Source of the DNA: Phalacrocorax aristotelis | Lineage: Eukaryota; Chordata; Aves; Suliformes; Phalacrocoracidae | Length of the DNA stretch: 64,000 bases | Assembly (NCBI RefSeq): GCF_949628215.1 | Contig: NC_134281.1 | Span: forward strand, 11,604,501 to 11,668,500 | Reading direction: 5' to 3' | Shown here: piece after piece, positions 1-11,100 of the stretch | Layout: each line of letters starts with the position of its first letter | How positions within the stretch are numbered: the stretch's first letter is position 1 | Notes under the pieces: generated by a model | The model's input: the letters and a program-made list of their open reading frames with translations, nothing else | The model's database searches: none | Told to the model about the DNA's origin: nothing | Position numbers and translations under genes: made by a program

Positions 1-78
1 CGTGGTTGGAGCTGTGGTAGAGGACTTGGTGAGGGGAGCTGCTGAAGAAGGAAACACACTTGAGGTTGGGATCTGGGC
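1..78 (-). CDS. PLXNB1: PLXNB1 coding exon 9 (partial): Ser/Thr/Pro-rich linker
   Basis: Starts after a strong acceptor (ttgtttttctctag|GCC) and runs off the left edge. Read in phase 0, as exon 8 requires, it gives 26 open codons beginning AQIPTSSVFPSSAAPLTKSS. The composition (Ser, Thr, Pro, Ala) and the position straight after the second PSI domain match the long low-complexity linker exon of mammalian plexin-B1. Such linkers are poorly conserved in sequence, so the call rests on phase, acceptor and composition. Confidence 0.8.
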
Positions 79-701
79 CTAGAGAAAAACAACATGGTGA
101 GGTGAGAAGAGAGAAAGAAATGAAACAGAATAAAAGCCAAGCAGGAAAACACTCCATATTACTTCCCATAGCAGTGTTCACAAGAGGCTGCTTCACCCTC
201 TGGATTTCAGTGACAGCTACATCTCGTGCCACCTTGTCTTGGGATGGGACTGGGGAATGCCCACAGTGCAGAAGATCCAGGCACATTCTCTCCTCTCACA
301 TATTCCTGCACTCACCTCCACTCAGAAGGAGGTCTGCCTGCCTTCATCCCCTGCAAAGCTGCAAGGCCACCTGTGGCAACCAAAAACTGGGCATCTGTCC
401 ACCTCCTCTCTTGCAGCCTCTCTGCCAGCTTGCGCTTGTCCCTTGCTTTGAAAACACAGGCTGGATAACCCCAGAAGTGTGACCTGCTTCATCTGATGGC
501 ACTTCCTCAGAAACCTAGCAGGGCATTGTAACATCAGGGACACAGAGCCTTGTGTTGCTCCAAGGGAAGGCTTTGCTCCAACAGCTCACCTCCTTGCTAA
601 TGTGACTGACAGCTGCTATTTTACCTGGGAAGAGATCTGACTCACTGCAACTTGCTGAGGCTGTTAGAGCACATGGGACTAGGACTGAGTAGGAGACTCA
701 C
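79..701 (-). other. PLXNB1: PLXNB1 intron between coding exons 8 and 9
   Basis: 623 bp. Several overlapping chance reading frames exist on both strands. A weak exon-like stretch lies below an acceptor at 514, but exon 8 splices in frame directly to 78, so it is not needed. Nothing else is seen. Confidence 0.8.
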
Positions 702-810
702 CCTTTCATTGTAGATAATGGTTCCTTCCTCACAGGCTGCTTTGTGGGTGCAGAGGTGCTGCTGGATGCACCAGTTACATCCCCAGAGACTGCTCACACA
801 CTTCTGGCAC
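702..810 (-). CDS. PLXNB1: PLXNB1 coding exon 8: second PSI domain
   Basis: 109 nt, phase 2 in and phase 0 out, residues 649-685. Acceptor cattgttccag|G; donor AGG|GTGAGT. It encodes CQKCVSSLWGCNWCIQQHLC and then THKAACEEGTIIYNER. The pattern C..CVSS.WGCNWC...HLCTHKA.C is diagnostic for the second PSI module of plexin-B1. Confidence 0.94.
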
Positions 811-903
811 CTGGAACAATGATAGAAAAACAGCTGCTAAGACGACCCAGGAAGGGACAGCCATGCTCCTTATAACTACAGAAAAGAAAAAGCAGATGCT
901 CAC

Positions 904-1012
904 GGTGACGATTTCCACAGCAGGGCCACTGCAGCACAGTCATAGAAAGAGAAGTCCACAGAAGCAATGAAGATGTCATGGAAACGCACTACGAGCTTTA
1001 TGGTGACATGAT
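904..1012 (-). CDS. PLXNB1: PLXNB1 coding exon 7: IPT-like segment
   Basis: 109 nt, phase 1 in and phase 2 out, residues 613-649. Acceptor ttttcattttcag|AT; donor TCACC|GTGAGC. It encodes DHVTIKLVVRFHDIFIAS followed by VDFSFYDCAAVALLWKSS. The SFYDC motif and the alternating hydrophobic strand pattern line up with the mammalian SVSVELRFGAVVIAK...SFYDC block. Identity is lower than in neighbouring exons, but both splice phases fit. The next intron is only 93 bp (811-903). Confidence 0.9.
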
Positions 1013-3886
1013 CTGAAAATGAAAATAAAAATTTCTTAGAAATGGAGCCACTATAAGTCTGCCATACTGTTAAGAGACAAAATATGCTTTAGAAAAGACA
1101 CTGTCAACCATGAAGACAGATTCCCTTCCATGCTTCTTGCATCTCAATCACTGGATTATCCTATGGACACTAAAAACAGGTTGGACAAGTTTGTCAGGAG
1201 TAGTTTATGACAGCTTCTGCTAACCCACGGGAAAGAATAGTCTGAAGATCTCTCCATCTTTATCTAGCTATAATCCCACTGTCACCTCTGTATTAGAGCA
1301 AGACATAAAATTCCAGGCTCAAAGCTGATTGTCTTCCTTTGTCATCCACAGGAAAACCAAACCCTTAGAACTGACATGCCCTTCACATACTGCCTTCACT
1401 TTAAGAGCTTTGTTCTATGTCCAGACTAAGAAGTGAGTCAGTGAAGAGGTTTATAAGACTTGTAATCTCACTTGCAATAACTGAAGGCTTATCTGTTTTA
1501 AATCCAGGTCTCATGTCAACTATAAGCCTCAGGGTAGCCCAATTCCCTTTGGGAAGAGACTATCACTGTTTTCTCATAGACCAAATAGCTGCAGAGATGG
1601 TCAAAACTTACTGCAGCTGATAGCATGAACTTCAAGGAGATATTTTGCATATGACTACAAAAACAGCTAATTAATCTAGTTCCAGACAAATGCCCCCAAC
1701 CCTAGAGTTGGGTATTAGTTCTCAAAATAATGGAGGCGTATTGCACGCTCTGCTCAACTCCAGGAGCTGCCCTTTCTCCAAGATAGTCTGCTATAACAAT
1801 AAGTAACAAGAAGCTTGTCCATTGTTCCCCTCACAGAATTCAGACCTCCTCTTACAAGAAAGCTCTATTCACAATGAAACAATTAACATGTCTGGTGAAG
1901 GATCAGTCAGGCCTAAGCTGGGTTCCTGATAGGATGACAAGCGAAGAAGTATGTAAGTAAAACAGTGGATGATGAGGTGTGTATGAAAACCCACAATTAG
2001 GGGAAAATAAGTGTATCATACACAGCTGGAGGCAGGAGTCACTGCAGTACTGTCAACTCCCATCACTGTCATAGAGGTGATAGCATTTGGCAGTGGTGGA
2101 AGGGCTAACACCTCCCAGGATTTCAGGGTTATGACACCATATTTATAAATATTCCTTTCTCCAAAAAGGCCATTATTTCCCATGACTGCCAATAATGTTG
2201 TTCAACAGTACAGAAGATGAGGTCGAGCGCTTGCAAATTGAGAGCAAGAGTTTCTGCTATCAACTTAGACGTCAACAGCTTAAAGTGACAGATGAGCTGG
2301 TATGCGACCTTTAAAACAAAGCTGAAAAAAAGGCAAATATTTTAGTGAGCTGGGAAAAGTATTATAAGTAGGAATAGGAAAGTGCTGGTATCTAAGGCCC
2401 TGATGAGACCTAATTTAGATAACAGTGTATGATTCTGGTTACCAGCTTTGATTTTGTCTCAGCACAGCACAGAAGCCATGCAAAGGGCTAGCAATACAGT
2501 GGAGGAAAGAGGAAGTCTGAGTAACAAAAGAACACAAAGAAAAAGTTGTTACAGTTAACACAGCAAAACTCTGTGCTAAGAATGCCTGGCCGTAGTTCAC
2601 TGAGTGGGAGAAGAGATGTGGAAGCAAAAGGACAACACAAATATATCAAATGGGCACAAACCATTCATGAGCAAGTTTAGGCTAGAAAACAGAGAAACTT
2701 GTTAGGCCACACAGATGCAATATGAAAATAACATAGGTAAAGCATCTATGGAGTCTTGAAATAACAACAAGACTGACTTACACAGGAGTCATAAGAGTAT
2801 CTGAATAAGAATACCTGAAGCCTGGAATAGTGAGAACTAGACTGTGGCTTTATCTGCACTGATTTTTCACAACTGTGCTTAAATTCAGGCCCGCATTTGC
2901 AGAACTAAACAGAGGCGCCAATCCTGCCTGTAGTGGCAGTGCACGAAGTCCCTTCCCTCTATGCCTGACCACCCTGAATGGAGCCCTGGTCGGTTTGTTC
3001 CAGACTAAAGCAGCGTGAAAGCCAACAGATAAAATAATACTGTAAATAATATTGAGAATGAAGGAGTTTGAGATTGAATGAGTGTGTTAGCTGGGTTCTG
3101 CTGTCATGTTAGGCCCATGGAGGTTGCTTCAGACCTATTAGCCAGCTGCATACTTGCACAGAAAATCTGTTTAGCCATTTAGGTGAATTGTGTGGAATGT
3201 TTCCCAGCCAGCACCTGCCTTTTACTTCAGATGAACAAGCTGTTTGAAGAGATCAGCTCCTCAGAGCTCACACTGACAGGCTGGGTAAAATCCAATGCAA
3301 AGACTATAAACTGAGAACTTTCCAGGTTATTTAGAGTGGCCAATTAGCAATACTCAGCCAGTTATTGTTCACAGTAATAGAAGGCTGAATATGTATTTTC
3401 TGATGTTATGCTGCATTGCAGGTCCATTTCTAACTTCAAGGACTGTGGGTCTCTTCTTGCCTTTCCTTACATGTACTTCCTTCTCCCACTACTAAGTGGA
3501 TTCTGAGAAGGTTTGCATTTTGTTTGATTTAAATAATAAAACAGTATTTAAGAGACTTCTTTCTCCAGATTTATGACAAAGCTGCCAAACCAGCCACCAC
3601 TCATGACTGCATTTCAGATCATATTCAGATTTGCATATAACCCTTCAAGCAGGATCTCCTTTCCAACTACCAGAATTTGGCACTGGAATTTGGCAACAGC
3701 CCAAAATAGCACAGGATGCGTGTGACACACAAGGAGAAAGCAAACAGATATTATGACAGAATGAAATGAACACCTGCTGACATCCATTCATGGCTGTTAA
3801 TACTGGCAATCTGATGGACCTACAACGTACTTTCTCCCAACAATGTTATCAGACCTATCATGCTCCATTTAAAGCATTTCACTGAC
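1013..3886 (-). other. PLXNB1: PLXNB1 intron between coding exons 6 and 7
   Basis: 2.9 kb, AT-rich. It contains a decayed CR1 fragment on the plus strand (about 2.33-2.62 kb). No other repeats or exon-like signals were found. Confidence 0.8.
2335..2620 (+). mobile_element. Ancient CR1 LINE fragment
   Basis: The stretch with tggtatctaaggccctgatg, agacctaatttagataacag and tgtatgattctggttacca follows the old CR1 consensus (roughly 'aaggtcctgataagacc...agaatactgtgtacaattctggtcacca'), which encodes the C-terminal part of the CR1 reverse transcriptase protein. It is heavily mutated with several stops. Boundaries are approximate and the subfamily is not assigned. Confidence 0.6.
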
Positions 3887-4043
3887 CTGCTCCTGTTGGC
3901 AAAGCTGTTGCTTGGCTGGGATCTGGAGAAGGACACATGATTCCTGACTCTGTCAGAACTGCTGGGCTTTCATATTCTTCAAAGTAACATGAGTAAAATT
4001 CTTCCTCATGCAGAGAAGGTAAGTCCGAGATAGCCAGGAATAT
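3887..4043 (-). CDS. PLXNB1: PLXNB1 coding exon 6: IPT-like segment
   Basis: 157 nt, phase 0 in and phase 1 out, residues 561-613 (last codon split G|AT). Acceptor attgaattggtag|ATA; donor GCAG|GTCAGT. It encodes IFLAISDLPSLHEEEFYSC, then SPAVLTESGIMCPSPDPSQ. The YSC...F..E..SPA.LT.SG.MCPSPDPS pattern is the same as in mammalian plexin-B1, where it forms an immunoglobulin-like (IPT/TIG-type) strand set between the PSI domains. Confidence 0.92.
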
Positions 4044-4773
4044 CTACCAATTCAATAATAGCCAGTAAATAATTTGCCCTCTAACACATTCTTCTTTATT
4101 TCATCTAATTTTCTGGTTCTATTTTTTTCAAATTAAGAGCCCATAAAGTGGTTATCTACTTATACACCCATTTTCTTATAAAGGCTTCTAGGACTGACTG
4201 TTCATTCATCATCTCTTGCCATTCCCAAACTGAACTTGGCATCCACCAAGCAATTGGCAACTTCCCCCTTTGCCCAAGTCTCTAGCAAATGGCAGGTTCT
4301 TGCCACCTCCTGACACAATGACAGACTTCGAAACACTGCAGCACCTTCTTAGCTTCTCTGCCAGCTCTTGGATGCAGACTGAAGCCATAATTTTTGGTAG
4401 CTCCTTTCAGATCTTCCTGACAGCAAGTGTCAGAAACACTGTGAAACCACAGATGTGGGCACTTTATAGATACTGCACCAAGAGGGACCCCACCCAAACA
4501 GCCATCAAATACTCCAGAATACCCAGTAACTCTTAGCAGGCAAGAACATTTAGTTTTAACGGGGGGGTGGGGGGGGGTGGGGGGGGGGAGGAGAAGAGGA
4601 ATTATCTGCTGGTACAGCCAAGCTGTTGTGTCTCTTATGTGAGGCAGACAACATGTGCTTGAAGGCTCAGTGATTCAGTACCCCACTGAAAGCAACAAAG
4701 ACTTGTGACTCCTCAGAGTTTGCAGGGGACTTTCTACATGCTTAAGCATCATCAGAGGATCATCACCACTCAC
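4044..4773 (-). other. PLXNB1: PLXNB1 intron between coding exons 5 and 6
   Basis: 730 bp. Notable only for the G-rich tract at 4561-4590. The 60-90-codon frames seen on either strand here show no plexin similarity. Confidence 0.8.
4561..4590 (+). repeat. Poly-G tract, G-quadruplex candidate
   Basis: Three long G runs (7, 9 and 10 G) are separated by single T bases, followed by a purine-rich AGGAGAAGAGGA stretch. On the plus strand this could fold as a G-quadruplex. In the PLXNB1 pre-mRNA, which reads the minus strand, it would appear as C7-A-C9-A-C10, about 185 nt downstream of the exon 5 donor. It is also a likely place for sequencing length errors. Confidence 0.85.
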
Positions 4774-4906
4774 ATTTCTCTTTTCCTCTCTGCTGATATT
4801 GGCTGGAGTTAGTGACTGGACAGACAGACACTGCTGTGTAGAGTTAAAGCTCCAAAGCCACTGCTCACTCAACCTGGACCGCAAGCACTCAGAGCGACGG
4901 CTGCAC
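4774..4906 (-). CDS. PLXNB1: PLXNB1 coding exon 5: rest of first PSI domain
   Basis: 133 nt, phase 2 in and phase 0 out, residues 516-560. Acceptor tatttccccgcag|G; donor AAT|GTGAGT. The first base completes the split Arg codon. Sequence seen: CSRRSECLRSR, EQWLWSFNSTQQCLSVQ and LTPANISREEKRN. CSRRSEC and EQWLWSF are essentially identical in mammalian plexin-B1. NST and NIS are possible N-glycosylation sites. LTPANIS opens the following IPT-like fold. Confidence 0.93.
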
Positions 4907-5606
4907 CTGCGGGGAAATAGCAAGAAGCCCTATGAGAGATCTGTGCAGCCCTAGCAGGACACATTTGGCTTCCAAGCGGACACTGGCTGTCTGAAGTCTT
5001 GCTAGAGTTTTGGGGAAGCTGCTATACAAGCCATGGAAGTCCCAGGCTTCCACCACCTTCAATAATAGGATGAACTGTTGCCAAAATATAAATGCTAGGC
5101 ACTTTTTGGGCTTCAAGGGTCATAAACTAGTTCCTATGGCATTCTACAGGAAGACAGAGTCAGCAAGCAGACACACAGGCTGGAATAAATCATGTCTCAT
5201 TGAACAACATCAGTAGGGGATCAAGAAGTAAAAAAGAGTGCTAAACAAGAGAGTGATACCAGAAGAAAAGATAAGATGGTTCCTCTAAATTTGAAATGGG
5301 GCAGTTTGAGCTGCAGTCAGACTAAAATCAGGCCAAAGTCCACTGGACAGGATCATCATGAGTGGTGACCAAAACCCCAAAAAGCAATGGAAAGATACCC
5401 TTGAGCGCAAGTGTGGCTGCTGGTGGTGTTTTAGGGAGGCAGACAGGAATGGTAAGTTACAGAGAATATCCCATAAAAGAATTAAAAATAAACTAAATAC
5501 AGACACACAGACATGCAGACGCAGACATTAGGAAGAGGGTAAGTGGAGACAATCCCTAAGCACTATCCCTCCAAAATCCTTGCAGGTGAACAGGGATCTA
5601 TCTTAC
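4907..5606 (-). other. PLXNB1: PLXNB1 intron between coding exons 4 and 5
   Basis: 700 bp. Contains a short impure CAGACA-type microsatellite at about 5500-5528. Nothing else is seen. Confidence 0.8.
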
Positions 5607-5707
5607 CGTCCCTGAAGGACACACCAGCCACAGTAGGGATCTTTCAGCGCCAGGCAGGATTCACAGTCCAAGTACAGGGAACATTCCAGTATGGGAACCT
5701 TTACAAC
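5607..5707 (-). CDS. PLXNB1: PLXNB1 coding exon 4: start of first PSI domain
   Basis: 101 nt, phase 0 in and phase 2 out (ends in CG of a split Arg codon), residues 483-516. Acceptor ctttctctgacag|GTT; donor ACG|GTAAGA. It encodes [18 protein letters not shown] and then [15 protein letters not shown]. The Cys pattern and the DPYCGWC motif are the hallmark of the PSI (plexin-semaphorin-integrin) cysteine-rich module that follows the sema propeller. Confidence 0.93.
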
Positions 5708-7448
5708 CTGTCAGAGAAAGGAGTCAGTGAAAACACAGCACAGGCTCCAGGTCTATGGCTTCTGCCGAACTAGCAAGTCCTATCATCCGATGCTCACTGA
5801 AACAACTTCTTAATCCCCAATACTGCATAAAAATATAAAGAAAAAAGGAAGAAGTTTCCAGAGCCCATCTGAATGGCCATTTCACATATTGGTGAAGGAC
5901 ATCTAAATATCAGGCTGTACACAGGCACTGAGGCAAGCAACGTGTATTGCTATTAATGGGTTATCTGTGACACTTTTTGCAAGAAGGAGACTTTATTTAG
6001 TGACAAAACTATTTTTTAACAAAATGGATCAGAGAATAGCAGACTCAATACCATCCACTCTTTTGCTTTTCTGGCCTCTGTTATGGGAGATCATCTCTCT
6101 TGACACGTAGGTGACTAAAGCTGGACACAGCAGCTCCAGCTGAGGCCTCTAAATGCACCTACACTATTGCCCAGGTCTGTCTGGCAGAACTGTAATTTTG
6201 ACTGAAAGTAGACCAAGAAGCTTTGATCAATGTGGAACAAAAACCTTCTGACACCTGGGGGTAAGTTTTACTTGCAAAAAACCCCCTGCTTTAACTTACT
6301 ATCCTTGTGGATTCCAGCCTCTTGCCCTCTTTCTAATCCGCTACTACACTTCAGTGACTATACTGTCGGTTACTTTAAAATACCAATTTCTAATCCCCAA
6401 CCTATTACTTTTCCCAAGTACTGGATGTAATTTGCATTTTTTAAATTGACAGAACAATTACTGTTAAGGATATAGTTCAGATTTCCCTAATCTTCTTTCA
6501 CTCACAGATTTCAACTCCTCCTTTGAAGTGTTACAAAATTTCTGAGTATGTCAAAGTGCTCTGGGGTAGGGGCGGGAGGTGAAGGGAAGCAGTGGTTTTC
6601 CAGCACGCTCTCATTTTTTGTTTGCTCTTTCCTTCAGAGTTACTCAAGGGCTGCTTTCCTCTTTGCTAGGAGGATCCTTTTCTTTCCAGCTCAAGGAGCT
6701 GATCCCAGGAGCCTAAGGCATCGCAATGCCTCTTCTCCAACTGCCACTGGGCGCAAACAGAATTACAGAAAGCAGGAGAAGAGGGAAAGGTGCCTCACTG
6801 TGGTCCCTTATACAGCTTTATTTCATCTGCAAGACTGTTGTTATACACCTGGTCAGAGTGCACCTCTGCTTTCTGAAGACATTTCCTACACATTGCTGCT
6901 TTTTGTATGTTACATGCCTACAGAAGAACAGCTTAATCTTTTAACTGATTAAAAACAGGAGAAATGCCTCAGTTTTGATTACACAAAACCTCCCTTTTCT
7001 CTTTTTAATCTTTCGCAAAACCAAGACAGGTCACATTACTTGTGAACCCAGAAGGCTCACATTCTTCTGCTCACATACAGATGCAAATGGTTGTCCAAAC
7101 AGTCCCTGCTCAACACAGAGGAAACCAGGAATTTGCAGTCCCTTGTCTTCATGCCAATAGAGCAACATTTTATAGCCTGCACTTCACATTCCTCCATCAC
7201 TACTAATACAGCCTGGCTGACTTAGGGAAATGCACATGCAAACAGGACACAGTTTAGGGTAACAAGACTTCCTCCAGCTTTTGCAAAAGGCCAGTCCCCA
7301 TCCCTGTAAGGCGGACTGACAGGCAGCTGCTGCCCAGCACAGGCTTAGCTCAACACACTGTCTCTCTGCCTCCCCGACTCCCATCAGTAATTTGTCTGAA
7401 CCTCAAATGCTTACAGCTCTTCTGTGGAAGAGAGTTTATTGCTCTTAC
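5708..7448 (-). other. PLXNB1: PLXNB1 intron between coding exons 3 and 4
   Basis: 1.7 kb. Contains a probable decayed CR1 scrap on the minus strand at about 6090-6170. A 134-codon frame at 6548-6952 on the plus strand has no recognisable features and is taken as chance. Confidence 0.75.
6090..6170 (-). mobile_element. Ancient CR1 scrap
   Basis: The segment agctggacacagcagctcca followed by gctgaggcctc resembles the reverse complement of the CR1 core ('actggacacagtactccaggtgaggcctc'). It is short and diverged, so boundaries and assignment are tentative. Confidence 0.4.
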
Positions 7449-7577
7449 CATTGACTGGGTCATGACAAAGAGGTGCTCCTGCAACTGATCAAACAGCAGG
7501 TCTCCACTCACCATGCTATTTAACTGGATAGTTAAAGAAGCATATATATGTGCATCTCCCATTGCTCCTAAGTACAC
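7449..7577 (-). CDS. PLXNB1: PLXNB1 coding exon 3: end of sema domain
   Basis: 129 nt, phase 0 to phase 0, residues 440-482. Acceptor gactctcttgcag|GTG; donor ATG|GTAAGA. It encodes VYLGAMGDAHIYASL and then DQLQEHLFVMTQSM, the last propeller strand before the PSI domain; HLFVMTQS is nearly identical to the mammalian HLYVMTQS. A 158-codon frame spans 7350-7826, but only this part is exonic. Confidence 0.93.
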
Positions 7578-7995
7578 CTGCAAGAGAGTCACAGTTGTAT
7601 GCAGGCAAAGCAGGAGTTGGGAGCACCCATCACACATTAGGAACAAGTTGGAACAACTGCTGTATGCAAGGATTTCAACCTCCCACCGAAATCTCAATGC
7701 AATGACTTCAGCCACATGGAGCATGTGCCTAGCATTACCTGCAGAAGCCACATAGGATGTACCAGCCCTGACACAGGGGCTCAGTGCTGATGTAACCAAA
7801 GGCAATGTGACCACTGTTTGGGGCATTCACATTCTCAAAAGTCAGTACAGTGTGAGAAGAGTCCATCTGATATTAATGATCTGTAGTAGGAACCTGACTT
7901 CCCAATGGACAAGAGAAATTGCCTTTTCTCCCCTTCCACCTGAGCATTCCTGATTAGTTTTATCCTCTTTGCTTCCTGTTGCACCCAGATCATAC
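7578..7995 (-). other. PLXNB1: PLXNB1 intron between coding exons 2 and 3
   Basis: 418 bp. No repeats or extra signals seen. Overlapping frames on both strands are shadows of flanking exons or chance. Confidence 0.8.
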
Positions 7996-8178
7996 CTTGT
8001 GCAGTCTCCCTCTGCTGTCTCCTAGAAAAGCAATGGTGTGGTCATCTTCCACATTCACTGCCACAGCTGTCAGACGGGCCTCTCTTTTTTCCAGGAGGGG
8101 GGCTGCTTCCAAGGGTACCCGGCTGGCCATAGGGCTGGGAGTGTGGTCAGAGCCACAGGGGTATGCATACAGGGTGTC
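7996..8178 (-). CDS. PLXNB1: PLXNB1 coding exon 2: sema domain
   Basis: 183 nt, phase 0 to phase 0, residues 379-439. It begins [17 protein letters not shown] and ends [11 protein letters not shown], closely matching the mammalian sequence at the same place. The donor is AAG|GTATGA. The acceptor is unusual: after a pyrimidine run the last nine intronic bases are a run of A ending in AG (taaaaaaag|GAC). Residues around 403-410 (LLEKREAR) differ from mammals, while the flanking VPLEA and LTAVAV blocks are kept. The longer open frame on the opposite strand here is only a shadow. Confidence 0.93.
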
Positions 8179-11100
8179 CTTTTTTTAGGGAGCGGAAAGA
8201 ACAGGGAAATAAGCACACACACAAAAAAATGGATACAAGGAACATTAGCACCTTTAACACTTCCCACCATCCCCTTCCACCCGAATTCTTTAAAGAGGTG
8301 CCCCTGCAGTGAAATCAGCTTTGAACCCCTCTAAACTTTTTTTATTGACAGTAAAAAAACCCAGCTTTTAATAATTAGTTTAGGTGTGTTGGCTGTTTGT
8401 ACCCTCACAGAATCCTGCAGGCATTTAAGCAGGTCCATTCAGCATCAGTAATGAAATGCATCAAAACTCTACTAAACTCTTAAGTTCTCCAAAAAACACT
8501 GCTGGTTCTACACTGCCACAATATAGCTTTGGGAAAGATTCATTCTATTTTTCAGAACAAACCAAAAAGATGAGAATTCCTGCTTCCAGTGCAAAACCAC
8601 CTGGTCACAAAGCATCACCTCCAACAATTAGCACAGTTTTGTTGTATAACCTACAAATTTTAAGCCTGAAGTAGAATCCCAAAGGATCAGGACATACATA
8701 AACACAGGGTGGAGCACAGCCTGCTCCAAAGAACTCACAAACTACACACAGAAATCGTAGAGGACATTCAACCAGAGACCCACAAAAAGCCAGAACAAGA
8801 GTCATCTCTGTACACTGCTTCAATTGTTCTGAGTCTTGTGAGATTTCTGAAAATTAACTCCACAGCACTGTGCAAAACCTTCTCTTCCAGTTAGATCCCT
8901 CCAATCCCACCAAACCTTCACTTACTGAATTCTAAAGGAGAATGAAAGCTGCCAACTTACTTATATTTGTATGTGAGAGAGAAGATATTCCATTATGATT
9001 CATCTTTTTCCTAAGTAACAAACTCAGCCTCATCTAGGATATTTCCTCTGTTGCTTTATATCTTTCTTGACACTTTGTTCTGTGTTCACTTTAATTTTAC
9101 AGTAGCCTTTTGGAGACCCAATGCAGGACTGTTCACCCAACAATTACTATTAAAAACACAATTTTTTAATCAATCAGTGGCTTATCTTCAAACAATGTGG
9201 CTGGAGTATACTAATGATTTTCATAATGAAATCCTTTATGCATAACATTTTCACCCTCCTGTCCAGCCCCTTACTAATTACTCTTGCAAAACTGCATGTG
9301 GAGCAGAGGTGTTAACTGCACAGTCCACGATGACTCCAGCTTCCTCTCCTGCCTCAGGCAATGTGGTTGAATTTATACTCCTTGCGAGCAGGCTTCCATA
9401 TTCATTCTGTCTGATGTCCGTGGCTTTGCATTTGGCAGCACTGAGCAGCATGGTACCATCCGGCACCAGGCAACAGAGCTGCCCCTGCCGGAGGTCAGTG
9501 ATAACAGCACAACGTGGCATTCTTGAGGCCTCCACTTATCACCTCTCACCAACCCCATGGAAAGCTGATCCTTTTTCCCCCTCCTCCCATTTCTCTGGGA
9601 TTTTTTTTGTTTTTGTTTTGTTTGTTTTTTAATACTTGATTGCTTCCTGGAGAAACTAAAAATGATCAGGAGCTTTTGACAAAGTCAAAAGTCACACTTC
9701 TCAATTGTATTGCTATCTTAGCAGCGGTTTCAGGTAAGAAACCATGCCAGTTAGACTAAGCACTACTTTCATTCTCATATTTTGTTGTTTTCCTTTCAAA
9801 TACTAATTCAACTGACTTTGTGCACACTAGGTGTAAGGCTCTGACTTACAGCCTGAGAGGAGGTTACAACTTTTAAGGATTGTTATTTTTTACCATCCTT
9901 TAAGCTATCATTCATTTTTAGTGACAGATTTATTTTGCGTATCAGCTCTGTTATTTGATTCTTAAGCTTCTTCTAACTACCTCTTGTAACTTAAAGGTTT
10001 CTATTTCTCCATTTGTCCAATTCCTACAAGATTTATTAGGAAGCAGTCCACAGCCAAATTGCTGTACACAAAGGCATCAAATGTTTATTTTGAATGTGAG
10101 CCTAGCTATCTTTTGCGACATTTGTATCAATTCAGACAAATGCTGGAGCCTAATGGCCTCACTACCGAGGCTGATTTTTCAAACTTTGCTTAAAAAACCC
10201 CCACATAAAAGTTAGAAATAGTTGTACCCCAGTTGTGCTTAGCACTGCTGTCGCCTATATGAGATGCCAAGGGCAAGTCACTTCACACACAATGTTTATC
10301 TACCGTGAACGTGACCTGTGCAAGCTCTCCCAGCGCTGGCACAGCCTGCCTGTGGCCTCGCAGGGACTGTCTGCAGTGCTGTTAATCACAGTCAAGAGCT
10401 GAAACTTGTGCTGTTCTACAGGATTAAAACCATGAATAAAGTGCTTATATAAATTTACATAGAAGCTGTTTGAATTGTTTTCGGTGAGTAACATCTTGGC
10501 GACGTAGCAGAAAATACACTTCAGGGTTCATCCAGTGTCCTACTGTGATGCAGCAAGTTTGGATGAAGCTACTGCCGAGATTTCTGGTGTGTGCTTCCTC
10601 CCTTGCATGGGTAGCAAGCAACAATAGGACAAATCTATATGTATGCACGAAGAAGACTGAAAGCTCAGTGCAAAAGGACAAGTTACATACCTTGAAAACT
10701 ACACCCACAGAAGTATGCGGCCTTCCCAAGCCTTACAGAAACATGTTTTACACTTCCAATTATCAAGTCACTTACAGCATCTACATAGTCTCCTGCATCT
10801 CAAGACTAATGGATCTCCAGCAAACCAAACAAGTGAACTGGTTCTGAAATTCTTACAAAAACAAGCATTTTCTTCCAGTTGAAGAGATTGTAAAACTCAA
10901 TATTAGCTTCTCCTGATGGACTAAAAATCTGAGGCAGTGCTAACTAGGGAAAAGGGCATACCTTGTGCACAGGCTGGTTTGGAGGCAGAAAACCATGAAA
11001 TTAATTAGCATTATCTTTACATACAGCACAAGCTGCCACCACTGAAACCAAGTTAAAACTGTTCCTGCATAAAATGTTCATTGACAGCCGCTTCCACTCA

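Noticed and set aside
374..514. Possible extra PLXNB1 exon below an acceptor at 514 (frame starting VSEEVPSDEAGH).
   Set aside because: Exon 8 (phase 0) joins directly in frame to the strong acceptor at 78. The candidate has only a weak donor before an in-frame stop.
6548..6952. 134-codon plus-strand frame in a PLXNB1 intron.
   Set aside because: No motif and no splice context; length is within chance for the number of frames examined.
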